Positions 23,714 through 32,069 of a DNA stretch of 64,000 bases are shown here, piece after piece. The stretch comes from Paenibacillus alvei DSM 29. GTDB lineage: Bacteria > Bacillota > Bacilli > Paenibacillales > Paenibacillaceae. The stretch covers positions 1,020,001-1,084,000 of the forward strand of contig NZ_AMBZ01000001.1 in assembly GCF_000293805.1 (NCBI RefSeq), written 5' to 3'. The position numbers and the translations under genes were made by a program. Position 1 is the stretch's first letter, and each line of letters opens with the position of its first letter. The notes under the pieces were generated by a model. The model had not been told where the DNA came from. It saw nothing but the letters and a program-made list of their open reading frames with translations, and searched no databases.

Positions 23714-24779
23714 CAAGACACCTCCCTAGTTAAAACTGCACCGACTAAAAAGCTGCTGGAATCACCATTTATTATTACTGGGCCATTTTTTCCTACGAAT
23801 CCAAGTGCTACTTTTGCCATATCTGCCGCTCGTAGTGCATGGATTAGGTAACCCGAATCATAAGCACAAACCATTTCCTCGCCATGTGTTTCTGCGCTTA
23901 TGAAATCTGTTGTTTTCCCCAGTTCGTTACGAGCCGCTATTTCTATGCCACCATCAACAGTTTTTATTGATACGGCTCTAATTCCCTTGGAAGCCTTGTC
24001 TGCCGTAATAGTTGCCAATTCGATTGAGTTAATTAACTCCGAGGACTCTATCTCGACCTGGCACTTTGGCTCCTTACTCAAAACGGGTGGCGCTGGTGGG
24101 TAATTCTCGTTCAATAACCTTGTATATAAAACATGTGTCTCTGTAGCAAACACTCCAAAGTTGTTAGAAACAACGAAACTAATCTCTTTCTCAGTTAAAA
24201 TGTTTTCAATTAATTTCAAATGCTCCTTCGGAATGATGGCGACGAAATTCTCTTGACTCGGCAATTCTACGGTGTACATTGCGAATTGCTTTGTATCGCA
24301 TCCCGAGAATGTAAGAATAGAACCATCTGCTTTTATGCACATCCCTTTAAGGGCATTCGGAACTTTTTCGGTGATGATAGCGTGCGCCGTTTTTTAATAG
24401 CTTTCTTTAGAACATCTGAATCAATGGTGAAGCTCCATGTATCAGGTTCGGACAAATTAAATGGGAATGATTCAACGTCCAACAACGCCACTACAATCTG
24501 AGCGCGATTCCCCTTGATGCACAAGTTCCCTTCTTTTACCTCAAGATCAATTTTGTCGCCCCTGATTTTCATCAATATATCTAATAGAATCGGAGTTGCC
24601 ACGCAGCAGGTTCCAGCTTGGGTAATCTCTGCGTCCACCTGTGACTTGATTACAACGGTATCATCTGAGCTAGATAGCTTTACGGTGCCGCCTGCCGCCT
24701 CGATAAGCAGCTTTGACTTAGGAAATGTCATACACCGAATGGATTTTATCAGGTCATTTTTCTTTGCGCTCAGTTTCAA
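23713..24779 (-). pseudogene. dnaN: DnaN-like sliding clamp, split by one missing base
   Basis: Two adjacent frames together give a beta-clamp homologue of about 355 residues. The first part (KLSAKKNDLIKSIRCMTFPK to FTIDSDVLKKAIKK) is clamp domain 1; after the break come TAHAIITEKVPNALKGMCIK, domain 2, and domain 3 (AADMAKVALGFVGKNGPVII). The break is at a run of six A on minus (24390-24395): with seven A the two halves read as one protein. TTG behind GGGGGTG is the likely start. Either a true mutation, a sequence error, or -1 slippage on the A-run. If whole, it would serve phage DNA replication with the DnaB-type helicase. Confidence 0.75.
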
Positions 24780-25230
24780 AGATATCACCCCCATATGCTT
24801 CCTTAATGACCGTTCGTAGTCTGTGGTGAATGGTTGCGGATTCTGTATACGCCGCCGCCTTGCTGGTAGCTCCCAGCGTGTTCATAACTGCATCGAACAG
24901 CTTCTGTTCTCTAATCATCGTAGTTCCGAAAGCTTTGATAAATTCAGACCAGGAATCGAAGCGCAGCGTGGTTAGCTGCCCGACATCGTTCAAGTGAGAA
25001 ATACCCAATACTACGAATCCATCTTGCAGATACGGCGAGTCTTTGAGGATGTAAGTGACTTTGCACCAGAACACTTCCCCTGTGTACTCTTCTTTCAATG
25101 AATCCCATTCGCGCAATACCAATACATCACCAGTCCGATAACCTCTATCATTTTTGCGAACCTCGAACTTTTTATTCCCTTCAACTACCTCGGAAAAATA
25201 CTCTGGCAGGATTTTAAGATCATGCAGCAT
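24754..25230 (-). CDS. DUF3850 / ASCH-like protein
   Basis: A 158-residue protein. Residues 1-82 are a DUF3850 domain of the PUA/ASCH-like fold (HDLKILPEYFSEVVEGNKKF, EVRKNDRGYRTGDVLVLREW, then DGFVVLGISHL), likely an RNA- or nucleotide-binding module. The rest is helical and unassigned. GGGGAGG precedes the ATG. It overlaps the clamp start by some 26 bases. Such proteins are common in phage replication regions; their activity is not known. Confidence 0.8.
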   Translation of the reverse strand: MLHDLKILPEYFSEVVEGNKKFEVRKNDRGYRTGDVLVLREWDSLKEEYTGEVFWCKVTYILKDSPYLQDGFVVLGISHLNDVGQLTTLRFDSWSEFIKAFGTTMIREQKLFDAVMNTLGATSKAAAYTESATIHHRLRTVIKEAYGGDIFETERKEK

Positions 25231-25321
25231 TTCAGTACCTCCCCTAGAGGGCTTATAAAAGCCCTCAACGAATTCAATTCTCTTTTTCGTCGTACCAAAG
25301 TTGATTCAAATGTTTTCCCTC

Positions 25322-26008
25322 TTACCAGTCTTCGCGTGGGTAATACATGTCCACATTGTCCTCGTCCACAACCAAATCAGCACCAATTGTAAACATTTTG
25401 AACAAAGTTGCTTCTAGCCCATGCAGCCCACCCATAATCGCGTTGTTATTAAGTTCTTTGTCATGGATTTTAACCGTGTTGATTTTTCCAACTTTCCCGC
25501 CCTTAGGCTCTAGAATTGAAATTTGGTATTTACAATCGTAAGGTAGCTTGTCTTCTTCTGGATCGAAATCTATGAACCATAAAACAGTTCCTTTTCTGAC
25601 ATGAAGAGAAACTTCATTATCATCAACGTCGCCATACTCGGTTGCCTCATTCTTCATGGCTTCAATAATTTCCGAAAGACGATATTCTTTCTCTGCTCCG
25701 CACAAAATCTCATCCATATGAGCCTTGATCTTTTCGACACCTTGGATTGTAACGGCTTTATCCAGTTGTTCCTTGACAACATTCAAGACCATTTGATTGT
25801 AAGTTGGGATATCCAACTTTTTAAGGTTGATATCGAGTTGAGATTCAACTTCCTTCTTGAGTTGTTTGCCAAAATCGCTGTAGCTGCTCAATACGTCGTC
25901 AACAACACTAGCCAACGTCTTTTCCAACTTCTGACGAACTAACTGCTCCACAACCTGTTCCTTTTGGATACCAGCCAATGCGTCTTGCACCATTTTGTTC
26001 AAGTCCAT
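25322..26008 (-). CDS. Phage protein of unknown function, coiled-coil N-terminus
   Basis: A 228-residue protein not recognised. Residues 1-100 are strongly helical with heptads (EQLVRQKLEKTLASVVDDVL, FGKQLKKEVESQLDINLKKL), suggesting an oligomer; residues 125-228 are mixed alpha/beta (LHVRKGTVLWFIDFDPEEDK) and acidic, ending MYYPREDW. AGGGAGAG lies ahead of the ATG. It lies between the methyltransferase and DUF3850 genes. A DNA-binding or structural role cannot be decided. Confidence 0.65.
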   Translation of the reverse strand: MDLNKMVQDALAGIQKEQVVEQLVRQKLEKTLASVVDDVLSSYSDFGKQLKKEVESQLDINLKKLDIPTYNQMVLNVVKEQLDKAVTIQGVEKIKAHMDEILCGAEKEYRLSEIIEAMKNEATEYGDVDDNEVSLHVRKGTVLWFIDFDPEEDKLPYDCKYQISILEPKGGKVGKINTVKIHDKELNNNAIMGGLHGLEATLFKMFTIGADLVVDEDNVDMYYPREDW

Positions 26009-26036
26009 TTATAAACACTCTCCCTTTTGTTTTGAG

Positions 26037-27161
26037 TTAGAAATTCAGTACAGTTTGAACAACCGCATTTCTCTTTTCAGCAATTTCGATGTAAGCAGGA
26101 TTTATCTCTATAGATGTACATTTTCTATGATGCTTGATTGATACTTTCTCCGTAGTGCCGGATCCCCCGAATGGATCGAACACTTTTCCTCCTGCCGGCG
26201 AACCTGCAAGAATACATGGTTCTATTAACATTTCTGGAAATGTTGCAAAATGTGCATCTGTTGTCTTAGATGTTGCTACCGTCCAGACTGATCGTTTATT
26301 CCTTTTCGTACCTTCCCACGGAACGGACGTGCCAAGATGTGAATTGGGACGATCTCGCTGATCACCATATTTCCTTTCTTTGTTACCACTTCTATTCCTA
26401 GATTGAGGCTGTCCAAATGCCCCTTTCGAGCCTCCAACGGCTTTCATATTGCCGTTCTTTTTAGCTCCGCCATTCGCCCTTGTGGATCCGGCCTGAGAAG
26501 CTATATCTTGCGATAGTCGTTTTATACTTGAAGATGCTAGCGGCTCTTTTATCGCTTCTGCATCGTAATAATAGCGATCTGATTTCGAGAATAGAAAAAC
26601 ATATTCATGCGCTTTCGTAGGTCTGTCCCTGACGCTTTCCGGCATACAATTCGGCTTGTTCCAAATGTTATCCATTCTCAGATACCAACCATCAGCTTGC
26701 AAAGCGAATGCAACGCGCCAAGGAATTCCAACTAGGTCTTTAGATTTTAGTCCGCTTGGTAGTTTAGGAACCTTGCATTGTGGGCTGTCTGGATCGGCAA
26801 TGTAAGTTTCCTTTTGACGTTCTTTGTTTCTCCAAGCACCTTTCCCACTACCTGCGAACGAATCCCCGAAATTCAACCATAGCGTTCCATCTTTTCGTAG
26901 GACTCGCCAGACTCCCCTGAATATCAGAACCATGTGCGCAACAAACATTTCTATGGTTGGTTCTAGTCCTAGACAGCCCGTCCAAGATGGAACAGTTATA
27001 GAATGCATTCCCGTCATAGGTGTGTAAGTCACTTCTGGCCAATCACTAGGAGGAACACCATAATCACGTAGTGCCCAATAAGGGGGCGAAGTGACACAAG
27101 TATGAAATTGTTCGGGATTCATACTCTGCATTACCAGTCTGCAATCCCCCTGTATTATCAT
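26037..27161 (-). CDS. DNA methyltransferase (class beta, N4-C / N6-A)
   Basis: About 374 residues. Motif IV TSPPYWALRDYG is near residue 24 and motif I DPFGGSGTTEKVSIKHHRKC near 338, the order of class beta amino-methyltransferases; SPPYW is frequent in N4-cytosine enzymes but does not settle the base. A basic, Gly/Asn-rich linker (about 230-300) is probably the target-recognition region. The ATG at MIIQGD follows GGGAGGG. No restriction enzyme lies nearby, so it probably protects phage DNA from host restriction. Confidence 0.88.
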   Translation of the reverse strand: MIIQGDCRLVMQSMNPEQFHTCVTSPPYWALRDYGVPPSDWPEVTYTPMTGMHSITVPSWTGCLGLEPTIEMFVAHMVLIFRGVWRVLRKDGTLWLNFGDSFAGSGKGAWRNKERQKETYIADPDSPQCKVPKLPSGLKSKDLVGIPWRVAFALQADGWYLRMDNIWNKPNCMPESVRDRPTKAHEYVFLFSKSDRYYYDAEAIKEPLASSSIKRLSQDIASQAGSTRANGGAKKNGNMKAVGGSKGAFGQPQSRNRSGNKERKYGDQRDRPNSHLGTSVPWEGTKRNKRSVWTVATSKTTDAHFATFPEMLIEPCILAGSPAGGKVFDPFGGSGTTEKVSIKHHRKCTSIEINPAYIEIAEKRNAVVQTVLNF

Positions 27162-27174
27162 TTCATGCCCTCCC

Positions 27175-28482
27175 TTACGAACCGCTATATTCGATATCAG
27201 CAAATTTACTGTAGTTTTTGAAATAGACCATCTCAATCAAACCCGTCCCGGTGTTTCTTCCCTTTGCAACAATGACTTCAACAATGTTTTTCTTCTCGGT
27301 ATCTGCGTTGTAATAGTCATCGCGGTACAGGAAAATTACCATGTCGGCATCAAATTCGATCTTCCCAGATTCCCGAAGGTCGGACATCATCGGGCGCTTG
27401 TCCTGCCGCTGCTCTACGCTTCGACTCAATGAGCTAATGACGACAATAGGACAATCATTTTCCCGCGCTATCTGCTTCAATTTTCCGCTTATGTAGCCCA
27501 CTTCCTCGTTTTTATTCGCGAAACGTTTCCCGCCGTCGATAAGCTGTAGATAGTCGATGAAGATGATTACTCGTCCATGCTGCTTGCGGAACGCTTTCAC
27601 CTTGGCGGCAATCTGCTGGATCGTTACGCCCGGGGAATCGTCAATCCATAGCGGTAAGTCAGCTACTATCTGGCGCGACATTGTGTATTTTCCCCATTCA
27701 TCGTCTGCCAGCAATCCGGTTCTAATCTTCATGCCATCGATATGCCCCACAGCCGATACAACTCGTTCAGCTACGGGCATGTCTGGCATTTCAAGGCTAA
27801 TTATGCCGACCGCATCCACCGTCTTAGAACGAGCCGCCGAAATTGCATCGTTCAGCATATACGCCGTTTTTCCGATGGAAGGCCGAGCCGCGATAATAAC
27901 CAAGTCTTGTTTCTGGTATCCACCAGTAAGCCTATCCATTGCAGAACTCGCCGTCTTCACGCCTGTAAGACCCTTTTGTTTCTGGCGCTCGATTATGATG
28001 TCTTCGTGATTGTTTAGGACATCACCCATAGATTTGAATGACTTGGTCGGCTCGGTTTGCTTCGCTAGGGCTTCTATTTCGTCCTGTATGGACGCTAAGA
28101 ACTCTTCTGGATCATTTACCCCTTTTCCCTCATCAAACTTCTTCTTGAGGGTTTCTAGCGTCTTACGGCGCATTGATGATTCCCATATGATAGTTTCATA
28201 GAAATCAAAGTTCGAGATGGACGGAGCGGCGTTGCTCAGTTGTGTCAGATATGACACGCCACCCATCCCCATCAATTCGTTGCCCATCCTATCAGCGAGT
28301 GTAATTGCATCAATGGGCTTTCCTTCGTCGTTCAGCCCTTGCATAGATTCAAAGATGAATCGATGTCCAGCGTAATAATAGTCTTCCGGTTTCAAACGGC
28401 TGCTTTCTATCAATTCCGGTTGGACAAGGATGCAACCAAGTGCCGACTGTTCCGTTTCAATACTCGCGAATTGACTAATCAT
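27175..28482 (-). CDS. dnaB: Replicative DNA helicase (DnaB-like)
   Basis: About 435 residues. An N-terminal helical domain (MISQFASIETEQSALGCILV) is followed by a RecA-like C-terminal domain with Walker A AARPSIGKTAYML near residue 205, Walker B VIIFIDYLQLIDGG near 310, and DLRESGKIEFDADMVIFLYR. It unwinds the phage origin fork as a hexamer. The ATG with GGAGGG ahead is preferred to an earlier start. The helicase-loader gene overlaps it upstream, matching a phage-encoded replication initiation set. Confidence 0.93.
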   Translation of the reverse strand: MISQFASIETEQSALGCILVQPELIESSRLKPEDYYYAGHRFIFESMQGLNDEGKPIDAITLADRMGNELMGMGGVSYLTQLSNAAPSISNFDFYETIIWESSMRRKTLETLKKKFDEGKGVNDPEEFLASIQDEIEALAKQTEPTKSFKSMGDVLNNHEDIIIERQKQKGLTGVKTASSAMDRLTGGYQKQDLVIIAARPSIGKTAYMLNDAISAARSKTVDAVGIISLEMPDMPVAERVVSAVGHIDGMKIRTGLLADDEWGKYTMSRQIVADLPLWIDDSPGVTIQQIAAKVKAFRKQHGRVIIFIDYLQLIDGGKRFANKNEEVGYISGKLKQIARENDCPIVVISSLSRSVEQRQDKRPMMSDLRESGKIEFDADMVIFLYRDDYYNADTEKKNIVEVIVAKGRNTGTGLIEMVYFKNYSKFADIEYSGS

Positions 28483-28783
28483 TCCGGTTCCCTCCTGCTG
28501 GCAAGCAAGCGGCGCTATTCCAGCCCTCAAGCATTGCCAGTCGTTCGATTGTCTCTTGCTTCTTTCGCTCTGCGTTTACACTACCTGACGAAGCCGAAAC
28601 CTCGGCAATCGTAGGCGGATATTTTGAATTTTGAATATGGTTAGTAAGGTTATTGATAGCTACATCAAAACGAACGTTGCGCATCATCATTTCCCAAAGC
28701 TTGATATATTCATCCGTTAGGGTTACCGTCGGGTACGCCGTTGAGAGCAAGGAAAGGATTTGAAGTGTCTCCTTCGGACTCAT
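28475..28783 (-). CDS. Helicase loader/inhibitor (G39P-like)
   Basis: A protein of about 102 residues with MSPKETLQILSLLSTAYP and DEYIKLWEMMMRNVRFDVAI, the N-terminal helical domain of SPP1 G39P-type loaders, and a flexible tail (KKQETIERLAMLEGWN). G39P holds the helicase in an inactive form and hands it to the origin protein. The ATG after GGAGGTACAGA is the start. It lies between the replisome organizer and DnaB genes, as in SPP1-like phages. Confidence 0.78.
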   Translation of the reverse strand: MSPKETLQILSLLSTAYPTVTLTDEYIKLWEMMMRNVRFDVAINNLTNHIQNSKYPPTIAEVSASSGSVNAERKKQETIERLAMLEGWNSAACLPAGGNRND

Positions 28784-29672
28784 TCTGTACCTCCTCCATT
28801 CTGCGCCGTAATAAATCTTTGTTGGCATCTGTCCGGTTCGCTGTATTTGAACTAGGCTTTCGCTTCATCTGCAAGCCAAGTTCCGTGTATTTCTCCCTGA
28901 GCTTCTTGGGGCTTAGAACAACAGAACTCCAAAATGAATTTGTTGTACACCAGTCGATAACGGTTTGAAGCTCCTTGGTATCACGTTTATCTAATTCGAT
29001 TATCTTTCTGAAATCATCCGACCAATTTTGCATATTGGGTTTTCTTATCAAATGAGCAACCTTGTTTGCTTCTGCATGCTCCATCACTTTCCGATGAAAA
29101 TATAATGCCATTTGAAAGTAGACATTTCCCTCATCATATTTTTGATGAGATAAGGTATTATCTTTTTCTATATCTATATCTATATCTATATCTGTTGCGT
29201 GACTGTCACGATTTGTCACGTCTGATTCTGTGACTTGTCCCGTGACTGTCACGTGACTATTTCCACTCTCTTGAAGAAGTAGCGCGCGTTGCTTTTCACG
29301 TTGCTTCCTCTTTCGATTCCGGTCTAGCTCTCTAATGCGCTCCATACCGTCAACATTTTGGTGTTTCTCCCAACTAGATAAGTAAACCCGACCATCTTCC
29401 CAAATCTCGATCATTCCGTATTGTTTGAACAGATTGAACGCAGCCCTTACGGTTGTGATTGGTCTGTTCATCAATGAAATGAGTTGGTCTTCTGTATAAG
29501 GAATGGTGTCGGTAAGCATGATTGAACCGCCAGCGTTAGACTTTCCAGCCATAGTAAGGAGCTTTAGCCAAATAACGATGAGCGTATCTGCTTCTGGAAG
29601 GGTTTCTATAACCTCTATTTTCTTGTTGTCAAATAACCCGACACTTAACTTAATCCACTTGATTTCTGACAC
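28710..29672 (-). CDS. Phage replisome organizer (origin-binding protein)
   Basis: About 320 residues. Residues 1-120 form the winged-helix N-terminal domain of phage replisome organizers (SEIKWIKLSVGLFDNKKIEV, YTEDQLISLMNRPITTVRAA). A charged Gln/Arg linker follows, with an Asp-Ile run (TDIDIDIDIE) encoded by a 6-bp repeat. The C-terminal helical part (HRKVMEHAEANKVAHLIRKP) would bind helicase or loader. GTG behind AGGAGGG is chosen. It probably melts an origin within or near its own gene. Confidence 0.85.
   Translation of the reverse strand: MSEIKWIKLSVGLFDNKKIEVIETLPEADTLIVIWLKLLTMAGKSNAGGSIMLTDTIPYTEDQLISLMNRPITTVRAAFNLFKQYGMIEIWEDGRVYLSSWEKHQNVDGMERIRELDRNRKRKQREKQRALLLQESGNSHVTVTGQVTESDVTNRDSHATDIDIDIDIEKDNTLSHQKYDEGNVYFQMALYFHRKVMEHAEANKVAHLIRKPNMQNWSDDFRKIIELDKRDTKELQTVIDWCTTNSFWSSVVLSPKKLREKYTELGLQMKRKPSSNTANRTDANKDLLRRRMEEVQNESEGDTSNPFLALNGVPDGNPNG
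29168..29196. repeat. 6-bp tandem repeat in replisome organizer gene
   Basis: About four to five copies of TATATC (GATATA on minus) code for alternating Asp-Ile. As the unit is two codons, copy-number change alters linker length but keeps the frame. Confidence 0.8.
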
Positions 29673-29686
29673 GTGATTTCTCCCTC

Positions 29687-29854
29687 CTATTGCAAAGGAG
29701 CAAAATTTTGTATACAATTGCCGTAACTTTTGTTTTCAAGCTGACCCTCTGCAAAGGGTCTTTTTTCTTTCTTCTCGCAGATATTGCGAACGATGATTGC
29801 ATGTTGCAGCGGACTACGGTAGAACCATAGGCGAGCAAGTTCGGGTAAAGTCAT
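29687..29854 (-). CDS. Small phage protein (55 residues)
   Basis: MTLPELARLWFYRSPLQHAI begins a 55-residue protein rich in aromatic and basic residues. Its ATG overlaps the stop of the preceding gene as ATGA, and its stop lies just ahead of the AGGAGGG of the replisome organizer, so it fills the gap of the operon exactly. No family could be named. A hairpin with a plus-strand T-run (29743-29766) lies inside it. Confidence 0.6.
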   Translation of the reverse strand: MTLPELARLWFYRSPLQHAIIVRNICEKKEKRPFAEGQLENKSYGNCIQNFAPLQ

Positions 29855-30378
29855 GACTCTTTACCGTTGATGTATCCAACAGTTAAAATTTGTTCGCCGC
29901 CGCCCAATACTTTCGCGTTCTTAATGACTCTTCCTTCAACTAACAATTGATTCATGTAGTTTAGTGATTCATCGAAATCTGTTGATAATACGTTCAACTT
30001 GATTACTTCATCTTCTGTATCATCGCAACCATTAGCTAATTCAATAGCTTCTTGAGGTAATGCATCACTGTTAAACCAGGCTGCGTATTCTTCATTCACT
30101 ATACATATAAGGATCTGGCAGTCAGTAACTTCCTTGGCGAACGAATGAGAATCAACATCAAACGTTAAATCGGTTTCCCCAAGACTTACGACTAAGACTT
30201 CCCCTTCTTCTTCTACGAAATATTCCGTTGATACAGGCTCTTGAGCAATTGCGACAAAAGGATCATTGTGTTTACCGATGTTTATTTCCAAACTGCATTT
30301 TGCATTGTACTTCTTCATCACCTCGAATAAATGCATAACTTCTCTAGCTTTTGATTCTTTCAATTGGATAGTTGACAT
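29851..30378 (-). CDS. Early phage protein of unknown function
   Basis: A 175-residue acidic protein starting MSTIQLKESKAREVMHLFEV behind AAAAGGAG. It has a basic N-terminal helix, a beta-rich centre (EGEVLVVSLGETDLTFDVDS) and a C-terminal helix-strand unit (SLNYMNQLLVEGRVIKNAKV). No family is recognised. It is the gene just after the ORF6N regulator in the early operon, so an early takeover or regulatory role is possible. Confidence 0.65.
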   Translation of the reverse strand: MSTIQLKESKAREVMHLFEVMKKYNAKCSLEINIGKHNDPFVAIAQEPVSTEYFVEEEGEVLVVSLGETDLTFDVDSHSFAKEVTDCQILICIVNEEYAAWFNSDALPQEAIELANGCDDTEDEVIKLNVLSTDFDESLNYMNQLLVEGRVIKNAKVLGGGEQILTVGYINGKES

Positions 30379-30406
30379 ATAAAAAACTCCTTTTCTATTT
30401 AGTAAA

Positions 30407-31321
30407 TCAGTAATGTTGTCGGATACTGGTGTTTGCACTCTTTGCTTTGGCTAACATACCAACCAAAATTGAATGAAATTTGTCCAGAACACCCATACGA
30501 ACCATTACGTCGATTCCGCTTACCTTTTGCTTCAGTGTCTTTTCGGCATAATGCCGACCAGTACGTTCGAAGTAATCTACATCAATACGTTCACGCTCAT
30601 TATTCAATCTCCGTGGTATATCCAAGCCGTGTTGGTCTAGCATAATTTCATAGATTGAACAATATATTTGGTCATATTCAAGCCTTGTCCATCGTTGGTA
30701 CTCGTTTATCAGATCCTTGACCTTCGCTGGATCCGGGACTGCTGTAAGATTTTCTGTCAGTGTATCAAGCCCATTCTGTAAAGTTGCGACATCTCTTTTC
30801 AAGGCTTTTTGTTCAAGTTCATTTTTAATCATGAGTTGAAGAATTGGGCTAAGTTCATCAACGTTTGGGGTAGTACCTCTCTTTCGAAAATATCCATCAA
30901 TGATCTCCTCGTATTTGTCCCAAGCAAGATCATCATCAAAGATTTTTAGAAGTTTGGCATATCCGCGCTCCGAAAGGATAAAGATATTGTTGGCTGCGTT
31001 CACTGCATTTTGAGTCATTATTCCGCTATCCACCAAAAGGATAGCGAATTCTTTATACTCTGGACGCTTTACATCAATAATGTCCACTCGATACACAAAC
31101 CTCTTCTCATTGTTGTTGATAGCTTCATTGACTTTAAACAACTGTCTACCATGAATCGCTGCAATGTCCTTGACAAGCATTGATTTTTTGTCATCTCCAA
31201 AACCTCCAGAGATGTTTGGCACCTCAATACCACCTATGTTTGTTGTACCATTAATAACAGGTTTGTTTTGCTGTGCCTTCATCCAATCATTCATGGATGA
31301 ATTGAATTTATCTTTGTTCAC
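30407..31321 (-). CDS. ORF6N/ORF6C-type phage regulator (antirepressor-like)
   Basis: A 304-residue protein. Residues 35-130 are an ORF6N (KilA-N-like) DNA-binding domain with KSMLVKDIAAIHGRQLFKVN and FILSERGYAKLLKIFDDDLA; a helical linker follows, and the C-terminal ORF6C domain is marked by RIDVDYFERTGRHYAEKTL and IDVMVRMGVLDKFHSILVG. Such proteins act as antirepressors or regulators in temperate phages. GTG behind GAGGAGG is chosen as start. First large gene after the immunity switch. Confidence 0.85.
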   Translation of the reverse strand: MNKDKFNSSMNDWMKAQQNKPVINGTTNIGGIEVPNISGGFGDDKKSMLVKDIAAIHGRQLFKVNEAINNNEKRFVYRVDIIDVKRPEYKEFAILLVDSGIMTQNAVNAANNIFILSERGYAKLLKIFDDDLAWDKYEEIIDGYFRKRGTTPNVDELSPILQLMIKNELEQKALKRDVATLQNGLDTLTENLTAVPDPAKVKDLINEYQRWTRLEYDQIYCSIYEIMLDQHGLDIPRRLNNERERIDVDYFERTGRHYAEKTLKQKVSGIDVMVRMGVLDKFHSILVGMLAKAKSANTSIRQHY

Positions 31322-31472
31322 TGACTCTTTCCTCCTCTGATAATTCAATTGAATGTTCAATAGTTCAGATCTAACCACATGAACGCTTGACCACTAGCTT
31401 AGAGTCAAGTCCGCTATCGACCATAACGATAGTGAATTAACCTCGTTACAGAGTAGATACCAATCATGACGA

Positions 31473-31661
31473 TTACCCCATCAATCGATGTTCGTATTCA
31501 AGTAGCCATTCTCGACGAATGCGATGTTCCTGACCTTCCTTGTAGCTGCGGAGTTCGCCAGACTTTATTCGCCGTCTTATTGTTTTGGTGGAGCGTTGAA
31601 AATACTCTGCAGCATCCTTAATGGTTAGAACAAGGGGCAAGTAGTTTGTCGGTGTCTTCAT
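31473..31661 (-). CDS. Excisionase-like helix-turn-helix protein
   Basis: A 62-residue protein with a MerR/excisionase-type winged helix: LTIKDAAEYFQRSTKTIRRR then IKSGELRSYKEGQEHRIRRE. Small proteins of this sort bind attachment-site arms and turn the integrase towards excision, or act as early regulators. It is read in the lytic direction right after the Cro-like gene, apt for an excisionase. GGAGG lies ahead of its ATG. Confidence 0.75.
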   Translation of the reverse strand: MKTPTNYLPLVLTIKDAAEYFQRSTKTIRRRIKSGELRSYKEGQEHRIRREWLLEYEHRLMG

Positions 31662-31690
31662 CGGATGTCCACCTCCTTCCTTGCAAAAAA

Positions 31691-31888
31691 TTACCTTACA
31701 AGTTCATCTACTGTTACATCTAAAGCGTTTGCTAACTTCACCAACGTTTCTGCGTTAGGGCCTTGCTTTTTCGCACCGAGACCATACAATACAGTTAGAG
31801 ATACCCCACTCTCTTTTCCAAGACGGTAAACAGTCCATCTTTTTTCTTCAAGAAGCTTATGGACGTTTTCTGCGATTGTCATTCCCAT
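31691..31888 (-). CDS. Cro-like repressor (XRE family)
   Basis: A 65-residue XRE helix-turn-helix protein (IAENVHKLLEEKRWTVYRLG then KESGVSLTVLYGLGAKKQGP). It starts at MGMTIAEN behind AGGAGGTGAACGACAG; the longer reading would run through the operators. It is the first gene in the lytic direction and diverges from the repressor, so it plays the Cro part. Confidence 0.8.
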   Translation of the reverse strand: MGMTIAENVHKLLEEKRWTVYRLGKESGVSLTVLYGLGAKKQGPNAETLVKLANALDVTVDELVR

Positions 31889-31915
31889 CTGTCGTTCACC
31901 TCCTGAACATATCTT

Positions 31916-32047
31916 ATAACTCATACGGGTTATATACAATCCCGATAATAACCCGTATGAGTAATACAACACCCTTTTTTCTCCATCTTACTCTTTTGTT
32001 CTTGACATATCGCACTATCTCCATGTAATATAACCGTATCGGGTTAT
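31916..32047. promoter_or_regulatory. Three operators of the lysogeny switch
   Basis: Three related 18-bp sites lie between cro and repressor: ATAACTCATACGGGTTAT (31916-31933), its inverted near-copy ATAACCCGTATGAGTAAT (31948-31965) and ATAACCGTATCGGGTTAT (32030-32047). The half-site is ATAACC. The first two are 32 bases apart, near the leftward promoter; the third overlaps the -10 of the repressor promoter and would give autoregulation. The layout recalls lambda's two operator groups. Confidence 0.75.
32002..32031 (+). promoter_or_regulatory. Repressor promoter
   Basis: TTGACA and TAATAT are 18 bases apart, upstream of the repressor gene. Operator three begins at the end of the -10. Confidence 0.75.
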
Positions 32048-32069
32048 AACTCAATTAGGTAGGTGTGGA

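Noticed and set aside
29743-29766. Perfect hairpin GACCCT/AGGGTC followed by six T on plus, terminator-like
   Set aside because: No plus-strand gene lies upstream, and the hairpin is inside a likely minus-strand coding frame; probably chance or a guard against antisense reading.
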